A DNA stretch of 7,864 nt from Thermoplasmata archaeon (GCA_013044425.1 JABEUK010000172.1:1-7864), one strand, 5' to 3'; positions 1-7,113 are shown, counted from the first letter of the stretch. Notes: a model not told the origin generated them from the letters alone. Made by a program: numbers and translations.

Positions 1-1931
1 CCCTCCGGGGGCGTCAAGCGCGTAACGGTCTCTCCCGCCTCGGCCGCGAGCACCATCCCCTGGCTGGTGACGCGGCGGATCGTGCGTGGGGCCAGATTCG
101 CGAGGACCGTGATACGTCGCCCCTCGAGCTCCTCCGGAGCGTAGTGGGCCCTCATCCCGGCAACGATCGTCCTCGGCGTTTCCTCACCGAGGTCGACGCC
201 CAGCACATAGAGCCGGTCCGCATCCGGATGGGGAGCGACCGAACGGATGGTGCCCGCCCGGATCACGAGGGAAGGGACGCCCCCGCCCGACGGCGCCGAT
301 GTCGGGTTGGGGCCGACCGTCCGCGCCGCTCGGGGGAACAACGGGCGAACCTCGCCCAGAGGTTGCCCGGTGATGAGCGGCTCGAGCGCTCGATCCCACT
401 CTCCCGGTTCCGGCCCTGAGGGGAATCCGAGCATCCGGTGGACCTCCACCGAAGAGAACGGCAGCACGGGCGATAGCCACGTCGCGATCGCTCGGATCGA
501 CGCAAGCGCATCGTTCAGCGCCTGCAGGAGCGCCGCGCCCGACGCGGCCCAGGGGCGAGCCTCGTGGAACCGACGGTTCGCCTCGCGTACCTCTCCCAGC
601 GCGAGGTCGAGCGCCTCCTTCAGTTGCACCCGCTCGTAGCGCTCGGTGATCTGTTCGTGCACGGCGCGCAAATGCGGCCCGATGCCCGCACGGCCCTCGG
701 GGATCTTGCCGCCGCACCGATCTCGAACGAGGACGAGGGCGCGCTGAACGAGATTGCCGTACTGGTTGGAGAGGATCTCTTCGCTGACCCGATGAAACTC
801 GTCCCAATCGAACTCGGTATCGTGGTTCTGGGGCGCGAGCAGCGCCGCGTAGAACCGGATGAGGTCCGGCGCATAGCGCGAGAGCAACGACGGAATGAAC
901 ACGTCGAGATCGGCCGGCCGGGATTTCGAGATCTTCTTGCCGGCGATGAGCAGCCACTCGTTGGCCGGAACGTCGTACGGGAGCACATACGTGCCGAGTC
1001 CGAGGAGGATCGCGGGCCAGATGATCGTGTGGAAGAACTTGTTGTCCTTCCCCACAAAGTAGTACTGGCGCACCGGTTCGCGGGCGTCCCAGAACTGGTG
1101 CCACGCCTCGGGCCGACCGGCTCGGATCGCCCATTCCCGGGACGCCGAAAGGTACCCGATGACCGCCTCGAACCATACGTAGAACCTCTTGGAGCCGTAG
1201 CCGTCAAGCGGGATCGGAACGCCCCATTCGAGATCGCGGGTGATCGGGGTGGCGTGGAGTCCCTCGTCGAGGAAGTTCTGCGCCACTCGCAGCGTCCCGG
1301 GTCTCCAGTGCGTCTGTTGATGGAGGTACTCGGCGAGCTTCGGTTGGAGCTGGTCGAGTCCGAGGTAGAAGTGCTCGCTCGGCCGGAACTCCGCGGGAGT
1401 TCCGCACAACGAGCATCGGGGGGATCCGAGCGTCTTCGCGTCCATCGGCCGCCCGCACCGATCGCACTCGTCCCCCCGGGCCTCCTCGAGCCCGCAGTTC
1501 GGGCACGTTCCGACCAGGTAGCGGTCGGGCAGGAATCGTTGGTGCTTGGGACAGTACGGGCTCTCCTCCGTTCGACGGTGGATGTACCCCCGCTCCAGCA
1601 GGAGGAGGAACACCTCGTCCACGGTGTGTTCGTGATTGGCGGTGTGCGTGGTCGTGTACGTGTCGAACGTGAATCCCAGCCGTTCGAACGAGGATCGGTT
1701 GATCTCGTGGTACCGGTTCGCTACCGCCTCCGGACCGATCCCTTCCGCTTCCGCGCGCACGAGCGTCGGGGTTCCGTGCATGTCGGATCCCGAGACGAAG
1801 AGGACCTCGTTTCCGCGTAGGCGATGATACCTCGCGAAGGTGTCGCCGGGGAGGTACGCTCCGGCGAGATGGCCGATGTGGAACGGGCCGTTCGCGTACG
1901 GCCAGGCCACCGCGACGAGCACTCGGGGCAT
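1..1931 (-). CDS. metG: Methionyl-tRNA synthetase (C-terminus cut by window edge)
   Basis: Class I aminoacyl-tRNA synthetase that charges tRNA-Met in the cytoplasm. I read one uninterrupted frame of 643 codons from ATG 1931 to the window edge. The N-terminal Rossmann fold carries the HIGH signature HIGH (residues 18-21), and KKISKS lies at 332-337. The connective insert has eight metal ligands in CxxH/CxxC pairs (C127/H130, C143/C146, C156/C159, C173/C176), enough for two zinc sites as in archaeal MetRS. An anticodon-binding helical domain follows. A Pro/Gly-rich linker (about 535-552) then leads to an EMAPII-like OB-fold tRNA-binding domain from about 553 (HPDADRLYVL, IVAGM, SQGM). Only the last few residues should be missing. 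The start is supported by a Shine-Dalgarno sequence and by the typical N-terminus ending in PYANG before HIGH. It is divergent from thyX. The identification is very secure. Confidence 0.97.
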   Translation of the reverse strand, partial: MPRVLVAVAWPYANGPFHIGHLAGAYLPGDTFARYHRLRGNEVLFVSGSDMHGTPTLVRAEAEGIGPEAVANRYHEINRSSFERLGFTFDTYTTTHTANHEHTVDEVFLLLLERGYIHRRTEESPYCPKHQRFLPDRYLVGTCPNCGLEEARGDECDRCGRPMDAKTLGSPRCSLCGTPAEFRPSEHFYLGLDQLQPKLAEYLHQQTHWRPGTLRVAQNFLDEGLHATPITRDLEWGVPIPLDGYGSKRFYVWFEAVIGYLSASREWAIRAGRPEAWHQFWDAREPVRQYYFVGKDNKFFHTIIWPAILLGLGTYVLPYDVPANEWLLIAGKKISKSRPADLDVFIPSLLSRYAPDLIRFYAALLAPQNHDTEFDWDEFHRVSEEILSNQYGNLVQRALVLVRDRCGGKIPEGRAGIGPHLRAVHEQITERYERVQLKEALDLALGEVREANRRFHEARPWAASGAALLQALNDALASIRAIATWLSPVLPFSSVEVHRMLGFPSGPEPGEWDRALEPLITGQPLGEVRPLFPRAARTVGPNPTSAPSGGGVPSLVIRAGTIRSVAPHPDADRLYVLGVDLGEETPRTIVAGMRAHYAPEELEGRRITVLANLAPRTIRRVTSQGMVLAAEAGETVTRLTPPE

Positions 1932-1933
1932 TT

Positions 1934-1941
1934 CACCCTCC
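1934..1941 (-). promoter_or_regulatory. Shine-Dalgarno site of metG
   Basis: The minus strand reads GGAGGGTG and then AA directly before the metG ATG, a good match to the archaeal anti-Shine-Dalgarno tail. It fixes the start codon. It is the only clear ribosome-binding site of this kind in the window; the other promoter-proximal genes appear leaderless. Confidence 0.7.
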
Positions 1942-1964
1942 GACGTCGTGCGAACGAAGGCGGA

Positions 1965-1976
1965 GCGTAAGCCTTT
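1965..1976 (-). promoter_or_regulatory. Possible BRE/TATA box of metG
   Basis: The minus strand reads AAAGGCTTACGC, the most A/T-rich stretch upstream of metG, centred about 38 bases before the ATG. With a TATA-to-start distance of about 26 bases, transcription would begin near 1942-1945, leaving a short leader that just contains the Shine-Dalgarno site. The match to a TATA box is weak. Confidence 0.3.
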
Positions 1977-2001
1977 CTGCCGACGGCCGCGGAGTGACGG
2001 C

Positions 2002-2010
2002 GGCTTTATC
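2002..2010 (+). promoter_or_regulatory. TATA-like box of thyX
   Basis: CTTTATC (2004-2010) stands out in GC-rich surroundings. Its centre is about 29 bases before GTG 2036, which fits a leaderless transcript starting at or next to that codon. It lies downstream of the longest possible thyX start (GTG 1994), which argues against that start. Confidence 0.45.
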
Positions 2011-2035
2011 GGACCCCTCGCCGTCCCGCGTCATC

Positions 2036-2944
2036 GTGCCGACCGAACCCCCCCGCATGAGCCGACCGAACGTCCCGGAGGCCGACCGGGAGATCGGGGT
2101 GCGCCACCCGGTGCTGCTCCACGGCTACGTGGTCCTGGTCGATTACATGGGGAACGACAATGCGATCGTTCAGGCGGCACGGGTCTCCTACGGGCCCGGC
2201 ACCAAAACCGTTCGGGACGATCGGGGCCTCATCCGGTATCTGATGCGCCATCGCCATACGACGCCGTTCGAAATGGTGGAGTTCAAGTTCCTCGTCCGAC
2301 TTCCGATCTTCGTCGCACGCCAGTGGGTGCGCCACCGCACGGCGTCGTTGAACGAGATCAGCGCCCGGTACTCCGTCCTCGAGGAGGAGTATGAGGTCCC
2401 CGTTCCGGAGGAGGTGCGCCATCAGTCGAGCCGCAATCGCCAGGGCCGGGGCGATCCCTTGCCCGAGGAAGCCGTCGCCTCGTTCCGTGGGGATCTCGAT
2501 CGGGTCTCCCGCGACGCGTACGCGTCGTACCAGCGCGCGCTGGAGGGGGGCGTGGCACGGGAGACCGCTCGGCTGCTGCTCCCCGTTGCCTTCTACACGC
2601 AATGGTACTGGAAGATCAACCTGTACAACCTGTTCCACTTCCTGTCGCTCCGCCTGGACCCGCACGCACAGGAAGAGATCCGGCTGTATGCGGCCGAGCT
2701 CGCGAAGATCGGCCGGCTCGTCTGTCCGGTCGCATTCGAAGCGTTCGAGGAGTTCCAGATTGGAGCGCTTGGGCTCGGTCGACGGGAACAGCGGGCCCTC
2801 CGTCTCTTGCTCGAGGGGGCGACGTCCAACGCCGCGTGCGCGGCAGCCGGCCTTCCCCTCTCCCGAGAGGACGGCACGCCGATGACGACCGGGGAGGGCG
2901 TCGAGTTCCTAGAGAAGCTCGCTCGAGTGCGCGAAGCGCTCTGA
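2036..2944 (+). CDS. thyX: Flavin-dependent thymidylate synthase ThyX
   Basis: Makes dTMP from dUMP using methylene-tetrahydrofolate, FAD and NADPH; it is the alternative to ThyA. The ThyX signature RHRxxSxNExSxR is intact at residues 99-111 (R99, S109 and R111 match Thermotoga R78, S88 and R90 from memory). HTTPFE is at 74-79 and the dUMP-site segment FLSLRLDPHAQEEIR at 202-216. The C-terminal part after about residue 237 is longer than in compact 220-250 residue ThyX proteins and resembles the roughly 300-residue subgroup. The frame is open from GTG 1994 (316 aa). I chose GTG 2036 (302 aa) because of the TATA-like box 29 bases upstream; ATG 2057 (295 aa) is also possible. No Shine-Dalgarno sequence is visible before any of them. 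It is divergent from metG and convergent with the oxidoreductase gene. Confidence 0.95.
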   Translation: MPTEPPRMSRPNVPEADREIGVRHPVLLHGYVVLVDYMGNDNAIVQAARVSYGPGTKTVRDDRGLIRYLMRHRHTTPFEMVEFKFLVRLPIFVARQWVRHRTASLNEISARYSVLEEEYEVPVPEEVRHQSSRNRQGRGDPLPEEAVASFRGDLDRVSRDAYASYQRALEGGVARETARLLLPVAFYTQWYWKINLYNLFHFLSLRLDPHAQEEIRLYAAELAKIGRLVCPVAFEAFEEFQIGALGLGRREQRALRLLLEGATSNAACAAAGLPLSREDGTPMTTGEGVEFLEKLARVREAL

Positions 2945-3000
2945 TGGGCGTCTTCCTCGAGCGGGAACCCGTGTCGATGCCGTCCCGTGCGCCCGTCAGA
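2940..3000. terminator. Inverted repeat spanning both convergent stop codons
   Basis: TCTGATGGGCG (2940-2950) and CGCCCGTCAGA (2990-3000) form an 11-bp stem with a single G-U wobble in the plus-strand RNA. The left arm contains the thyX stop codon (2942-2944) and the right arm the oxidoreductase stop codon (2996-2998). A shorter inner pairing, CGGGA (2962-2966) with TCCCG (2983-2987), is possible. No U-run follows, so a terminator or 3'-end stabiliser role is inferred from position only. Confidence 0.45.
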
Positions 3001-4192
3001 ATCGCGGAGAGTCGCCGGCCTCCAAGGTGAATCCGGGACGGGGAGGGAAGGATGGATAGGGTAGGTAGAAGCGATCGGGCCGCACGATCCGAAGCTCTTC
3101 GTCGGCGCGTGAATCGGGCCCATCGGCGATCCGATCGGCGAGGCGACGTGCCACGCCACCGGCGCGCATCACTCCGAAGCCGTTGAACCCGGTCATCGCG
3201 TACAGTCCCGGCGCGCCGGGAACCTCTCCGACAAGCGGTCGACGATCCGGAGTGGCCGTGCATACGCCCGCCCATGCCGCGAGCATCTCGGAGTCCGCCC
3301 ACCCCGGGAACCGGTCGCTGAACACCTCGGCCAGGTGGGTCCTAAAGCGATCGTCCCCGCTCGTGACGAATCGCTCGGGATCCGCCTCGATGAGCTCGGT
3401 GCCGTTTCCGGCGAGGATGCGGCCCGGACCTTCTGGCCGGGCGTAGACATCGGTGTCGACATCGTGGCCGGTCGGAAAGACGTCGGGGGGTGGGTGCGGT
3501 GGCCGAAGCGTAGCGGCCTGCGTCCGGTACGGAACGAGCGGGAGCGGATGGCCGAGGCTTGCGAACAGGCGCTTCGACCAGGCGCCGGCCGCGACGACCG
3601 TGAACTCGGCGTCCCAGCGTTCCTCGCCCAGCTCCAGTACCGGTCGCCGGTCCGGGCCTGGAGCGAGGGCCCCGGCCCGCCCCAGATGGAATTCGACTCC
3701 CCGCCGTCGCGCTTCTTCGACGTACAGTTCGGCGATAGTGCTCGGGGTAACCACCGCGTCGTGGCGGCTATAGATCGCCGCTCGCACATCCTCGAATCGA
3801 CCCCACGGCATCCAGCGCGAGATCTCGGCCGGGTCGACCGCCTCCACGTCGACCTTCCAGGATTGCAGGCGCCCGACCGCTTCCCGAAGCACCGCCGCGG
3901 CGACCGGATCCTTCGTCCAGCGCACGAAGCCGTTTTCGGAGTACGCGTCGGGCCGATGACGTCGGGCGAGGCTGCGGTACTCCGCGTGCGTCTCGCGTGT
4001 CACCTCGACGTCCCATTCGTTCCAAAGCTGCTCGGTCACCACACCGCCGGCCCGCCCGGTCGCTCCGGCGGCCGGCGTGCGGGGATCGTACACGCCGATC
4101 GACCCGATCTTGCGCCGCGCGAGATGGTAGGCGAGCGAGCAGCCGGCGATACCGGCACCGAAGATCAGGACGGTGAGGCGCTCTCGGGGCAC
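2996..4192 (-). CDS. FAD-dependent oxidoreductase, DAO family (glycine/sarcosine oxidase-like)
   Basis: This family oxidises amines or D-amino acids, or acts as a related dehydrogenase, using FAD; the substrate here cannot be read from sequence. The 398-residue protein starts with the FAD-binding Rossmann motif GAGIAG (12-17). GATGRAGGVV follows near residue 43, as in DAO and sarcosine oxidase beta subunits. A typical C-terminal FAD-contact region includes TPDRRPLVG (from 314) and GFNGFGVMRAGG (about 335-346). No signal peptide or membrane segment is seen, so it is cytoplasmic. The last 45 residues are Pro/Arg-rich and look peripheral. The GTG start at 4192 lies 24 bases after the xerA stop codon with no obvious Shine-Dalgarno site, so co-transcription with xerA is likely. 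No partner subunit (sarcosine oxidase alpha or gamma) or glycine-cleavage gene is nearby. Confidence 0.88.
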   Translation of the reverse strand: MPRERLTVLIFGAGIAGCSLAYHLARRKIGSIGVYDPRTPAAGATGRAGGVVTEQLWNEWDVEVTRETHAEYRSLARRHRPDAYSENGFVRWTKDPVAAAVLREAVGRLQSWKVDVEAVDPAEISRWMPWGRFEDVRAAIYSRHDAVVTPSTIAELYVEEARRRGVEFHLGRAGALAPGPDRRPVLELGEERWDAEFTVVAAGAWSKRLFASLGHPLPLVPYRTQAATLRPPHPPPDVFPTGHDVDTDVYARPEGPGRILAGNGTELIEADPERFVTSGDDRFRTHLAEVFSDRFPGWADSEMLAAWAGVCTATPDRRPLVGEVPGAPGLYAMTGFNGFGVMRAGGVARRLADRIADGPDSRADEELRIVRPDRFYLPYPSFPPRPGFTLEAGDSPRF

Positions 4193-4216
4193 GGGCCCGT
4201 CGAGGCCCCAGGGAGG

Positions 4217-5146
4217 TTAATACTGAGGTTTCGCCCGCTCGTAGGCATCCCGCAAGGATTGCGTGTCGACGTGCGTGTAGATCTGGGTCGTCGCCACCGA
4301 GGCGTGGCCGAGGAGCTTCTGGATGAACCGGATGTCGCAGCCGCGGGCAAGCAGCGTCGTGGCGAGCGTGTGACGCAGCATGTGCGGGGTGACCCGGCGG
4401 GGGATCTCGGCCGTGCGCGCGCACTCCCGGACGATCCGCTCGACCGTCACCGGGCCTACCGGGAAGAGCCGGGTCCCTTCACCACCGGTGGTCGCCCGGT
4501 CCGCTAGATAGCGGTCGACGGCGGCCCGCGCGCGGTCGTCCATCACCACCTCCCGGTCCTTGTCCCCCTTCCCCGAGCGGACGTGAAGGATGTTACGCTC
4601 GAGCTCGACATCCTCGAGCTGGAGATGGCACAGTTCCCCGACCCGCAGCCCGCAGAAAGCAAGCACGTGCACGATCGCGCTGTCCCGGGAAGACCGGGCC
4701 GCGGCCTGAAACAATCGGTGCGTCTCCTCCTCGGAGAGGTACCGCGGGAGGCGCTCCGGCCTACGGGGCAGTTCCTGGTGGTCCGCGATCGTGAGCCCGA
4801 ACGTCCGGAACAGGCACGTCAGCCCGCGGATCGTCGTGTAGAGGGAATTCTTCGAGTAATGGCGCTGCAGGACGAGGTGCTCCCGGAAGAGATCGATGTC
4901 CCGCTCGGTCACCTCGTCGAGCGGCTTCGGGACGCGGGCGAGAAACATCCGGGCGATATGGGCGTACTGTTTGATCGTGCACGGGCTGCGCTCCTGGGCC
5001 CGAAGGCTCCGGACGAACTGCTCGACGATCCTCTCGGTGGAGAACCGGCTCCCGGGTTCATCCGGGACCGGCACGAGGGCCGGGCGAGACGTCACCCGCG
5101 GCATCGATCCGGCCCGGGGAAGCCGGGCGAGCGCAGCGGAGCCCAT
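4217..5146 (-). CDS. xerA: Tyrosine recombinase XerA
   Basis: Site-specific recombinase of the phage-integrase family. Archaeal XerA resolves chromosome dimers at dif. The 309-residue protein has an N-terminal SAM-like core-binding domain (about 37-123) and a C-terminal catalytic domain with the full set of residues: R168 (CGLRVGEL), K193 (GKGDKDR), H255 and R258 (HMLRH), H281 (LLGHAS) and nucleophile Y290 (IYTHVD). The start is ATG 5146, with a TATA-like box centred 30 bases upstream; ATG 5104 (295 aa) is an alternative that would remove a variable N-terminal tail. It ends with TAA, 24 bases before the oxidoreductase start. No integrase-associated att repeats, tRNA gene or phage genes are visible, which favours a housekeeping XerA over a mobile-element integrase. 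A dif site is not recognisable here. Confidence 0.92.
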   Translation of the reverse strand: MGSAALARLPRAGSMPRVTSRPALVPVPDEPGSRFSTERIVEQFVRSLRAQERSPCTIKQYAHIARMFLARVPKPLDEVTERDIDLFREHLVLQRHYSKNSLYTTIRGLTCLFRTFGLTIADHQELPRRPERLPRYLSEEETHRLFQAAARSSRDSAIVHVLAFCGLRVGELCHLQLEDVELERNILHVRSGKGDKDREVVMDDRARAAVDRYLADRATTGGEGTRLFPVGPVTVERIVRECARTAEIPRRVTPHMLRHTLATTLLARGCDIRFIQKLLGHASVATTQIYTHVDTQSLRDAYERAKPQY

Positions 5147-5165
5147 CGTCGGCGCGTAGGTCCCC

Positions 5166-5207
5166 GTTCGCCTAATAATCGTATGCGCGCAGTGGCAGGG
5201 TTCGCCT
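5166..5207. repeat. Short direct repeat GTTCGCCT flanking the xerA promoter
   Basis: GTTCGCCT occurs at 5166-5173 and again at 5200-5207, 34 bases apart. The first copy touches the downstream edge of the xerA TATA-like box and the second is upstream of it. It could be a pair of regulator half-sites or chance in GC-rich sequence. Confidence 0.2.
5172..5180 (-). promoter_or_regulatory. TATA-like box of xerA
   Basis: The minus strand reads GATTATTAG, one of the most A/T-rich stretches in the window. Its centre is 30 bases before the xerA ATG at 5146, so the transcript should be leaderless or have a leader of only a few bases. It favours ATG 5146 over ATG 5104. Confidence 0.5.
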
Positions 5208-5209
5208 CA

Positions 5210-5227
5210 ACGTTCGGCCCGGAACGT
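5210..5227. promoter_or_regulatory. Small inverted repeat in the divergent xerA/thiouridylase gap
   Basis: ACGTTC (5210-5215) and GAACGT (5222-5227) are perfect inverted arms around a six-base spacer. The element sits 12 bases upstream of the TATA-like box for the thiouridylase gene, a position suited to an operator. No regulator is identified. Confidence 0.2.
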
Positions 5228-5238
5228 CGCTTCCTCCT

Positions 5239-5245
5239 CAAATAG
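5239..5245 (+). promoter_or_regulatory. TATA-like box of the tRNA thiouridylase gene
   Basis: CAAATAG is centred 25 bases before GTG 5267 but only 16 bases before GTG 5258. The normal archaeal TATA-to-start distance therefore supports leaderless translation from GTG 5267. Confidence 0.4.
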
Positions 5246-5266
5246 CCCGGGAAGGATGTGCCCCGC

Positions 5267-6208
5267 GTGCGGTGCTCTTCGTGCGATGCCCCGGCCGTGA
5301 TCGATCAGCCGTATGCCGGAACCCACGCCTGCGAGCGCCACTTCACCGAAGGGGTCGAGGAGCGCGTCCGCCACGAAATCCATCGCCAGCTCCCCCGATT
5401 CTCGGGCCGCACGATCGCCGTCGCTCTTTCCGGCGGGAAGGACTCCGCAGCCGCGCTCGCGCTTTCGCAACGCTACTTCCTCCGACGCCCATCGGTGCGC
5501 CTGGTGGCGATCAGCGTGGACGAAGGGGTGACGGGGTATCGAACGGCCACGCTCGAGGCGGCCCGCTCCCTGACCGAACGACTCGGGGTCGAGCACCTGG
5601 TCGTGCGCGCCGAAGAGACGCTCGGAAGGACGACCGATCGAGCCGCCGAGCGGCTTCCGGAGACGGTGCCCTGCTCGTTCTGCGGCGTCTGGCGCCGTCG
5701 GCTCCTCAATCAAGCCGCCCGCGACGCGGGAGCCGACGTGCTCGTCCTCGGATTCAACCTCGATGATCTCGCGCAGACCATCCTGATGAACCTCGTCCGC
5801 GGGGATCTCGAGCGACTGACCCGGATGGCCCCCCACCGGGTCCGCCAACCCGGGCTCGTCCCCCGCATCGCCCCGCTGGCCGCGGTCCCAGAACGAGAAG
5901 TGTATCTCTACGCACGCCTGACCGAACTACCGTTCGACCATGGAGAGTGCCCGTACGCGGGACGGGCCCACCGCAACGTCTTCCGGGAGGTGCTCTGGCG
6001 GCTCGAAGGGGCCGCCCCGGGGACCCGCCAGGCGCTCCGACGAACCCAGGAACGCCTCACCGACGTACTTCGGACCCTGGAGCCGGCCCTCGGCCCCGAG
6101 CGCTGCAGCTCGTGCGGTGAGCCATCGAGCGGAGCGCGCTGCCGCGCCTGTGAATTCTTGGAGCTTGTTCCCCCCCCGGCCGAGCCGGCCGGAGGAGAAC
6201 GAACGTGA
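5267..6208 (+). CDS. tRNA 2-thiolation enzyme, Ncs6/TtuA (TtcA-like PP-loop) family
   Basis: ATP-dependent enzyme that adenylates a tRNA uridine and replaces O2 with sulfur, either at wobble U34 (NcsA/Ncs6) or at U54 (TtuA). The protein has 313 residues from GTG 5267. It contains an N-terminal zinc finger (C3, C6, C22, H25), the PP-loop SGGKDS (55-60), the Fe-S cysteine pair CSFC (136-139) with a third cysteine in ECPYA (C228), the nucleotide-site segment GFNLDDLAQT (from 162), and a C-terminal zinc ribbon (C280, C283, C292, C295). All metal ligands are present. GTG 5258 would add three residues. I prefer 5267 because relatives start with Met-x-Cys and the TATA-like box fits. The next gene overlaps the stop by 4 bases. 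Sequence alone does not separate U34 from U54 specificity. Confidence 0.92.
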   Translation: MRCSSCDAPAVIDQPYAGTHACERHFTEGVEERVRHEIHRQLPRFSGRTIAVALSGGKDSAAALALSQRYFLRRPSVRLVAISVDEGVTGYRTATLEAARSLTERLGVEHLVVRAEETLGRTTDRAAERLPETVPCSFCGVWRRRLLNQAARDAGADVLVLGFNLDDLAQTILMNLVRGDLERLTRMAPHRVRQPGLVPRIAPLAAVPEREVYLYARLTELPFDHGECPYAGRAHRNVFREVLWRLEGAAPGTRQALRRTQERLTDVLRTLEPALGPERCSSCGEPSSGARCRACEFLELVPPPAEPAGGERT

Positions 6209-7113
6209 GCGAGCCGGGATCCTCTCCGACCGCCAGCGATCCACGCCGTTCGATCGGGCGTCGAGTGTTCGTGGTCGGGGCCGGGATCATGGGAAGCGGG
6301 ATCGCGGCGGAGTGCGCGCTGCGTGGCTACTTCGTCACCCTCGAGGATACCACCGAGGCCTTCGCGGAGCGCGGACGGAGGAATTCGGTGCGTGCCCTCG
6401 AGCACCAGGTGCGCAAGGGCCATCTCTCCGCCGCCGACGCAGCGGCCGCCGCGGCGCGGATCGATCCAGCGATCGGGATGCGTCGGATCAGCTCGGCCGA
6501 CATCGTCATCGAAGCGGCGCCCGAGAACCTCGCACTGAAGCGGGAGATCTTCCGCGAGATCGAGGCCGGCGCCGCGCCCGACGCGCTCCTAGGGTCCAAC
6601 ACTTCCTCGCTTCCGATCACTTCGATCGGGCAGGACCTGAGGGACCCGGGTCGACTGGTCGGGATCCACTTCTTCAACCCGGTGCTCCAGATGGCCCTTG
6701 TCGAGATCATTCCGGGCCTGCGGACCCGGCCGGAGGAGGTGGCCCGCGCTCGGGAGTTCGCCATCGCCCTCGGGAAGACGGTGGTCCTCTCGAAGGACAC
6801 GCCGGGGTTCGTCACGACGCGCGCGCTGGCCGTCCTGGTGAACGAGGCGGCGTGGATGCTCTACGAAGGGGTCGCCACCGCAGAGGACATCGACACCGCC
6901 TACGTGCTCGGGTTCCACCACCCCATGGGCCCCTTCGCTCTGATCGATCTCGTCGGGATCGACACCGCCGTATCGATACTCGATGTGCTCTGGGAGGGAT
7001 ACCGGGATCCGAAGTACCGGGTCTGCCCGATCTTGAAATCGATGGTCGCGGCCGGTCGCCTCGGACGAAAGACCGGAGAGGGATTCTTCCGGTATCCCAC
7101 GCCGGAGCGCTGA
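6205..7113 (+). CDS. 3-hydroxyacyl-CoA dehydrogenase (Hbd/PaaH-like)
   Basis: NAD-dependent oxidation of 3-hydroxyacyl-CoA to 3-ketoacyl-CoA, or the reverse reduction, in beta-oxidation or butyryl-CoA metabolism. The 302-residue single-function protein has a Rossmann motif GAGIMGSG (25-32), SNTSSLPIT (131-139) with S134, GIHFFNP (153-159) with H155, and E167 twelve residues later, matching Ser137, His158 and Glu170 of the human enzyme. The C-terminal helical domain includes HPMGPFALIDLVG. At the position of human Asn208 (His+50) there is T205, in GFVTTR where most relatives have GFxxNR. The first 16 residues are a low-complexity extension before the Rossmann strand. GTG 6205 overlaps the upstream stop codon (GTGA), so the two genes are probably translationally coupled. 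No thiolase, crotonase or acyl-CoA dehydrogenase gene lies nearby. Confidence 0.93.
   Translation: MSEPGSSPTASDPRRSIGRRVFVVGAGIMGSGIAAECALRGYFVTLEDTTEAFAERGRRNSVRALEHQVRKGHLSAADAAAAAARIDPAIGMRRISSADIVIEAAPENLALKREIFREIEAGAAPDALLGSNTSSLPITSIGQDLRDPGRLVGIHFFNPVLQMALVEIIPGLRTRPEEVARAREFAIALGKTVVLSKDTPGFVTTRALAVLVNEAAWMLYEGVATAEDIDTAYVLGFHHPMGPFALIDLVGIDTAVSILDVLWEGYRDPKYRVCPILKSMVAAGRLGRKTGEGFFRYPTPER

Noticed and set aside
564..1820. A 418-codon open frame on the plus strand opposite metG
   Set aside because: It lies entirely inside the minus-strand metG frame, which has all MetRS motifs. Its translation is repetitive Arg/Val/Glu-rich sequence with no domain, as expected for antisense frames in GC-rich DNA.
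4191..4200. Perfect 10-base palindrome ACGGGCCCGT at the DAO start codon
   Set aside because: Several 10-base palindromes are expected by chance in a window of this size and GC content, and nothing else points to an operator.
3335..4507. A 390-codon plus-strand open frame opposite the DAO and xerA genes
   Set aside because: It crosses two well-supported minus-strand genes and has no recognisable motif; it is a GC-driven shadow frame.
4217..5146. XerA as the integrase of a mobile element
   Set aside because: No flanking direct repeats, tRNA gene, phage or plasmid genes, or base-composition change are visible, and the neighbours are housekeeping genes.
5165..5195. Possible dif site for XerA in the A/T-rich stretch beside its own gene
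   Set aside because: I find no convincing pair of 11-base inverted arms around a 6-base centre; the A/T-rich stretch is better explained as the xerA TATA box.
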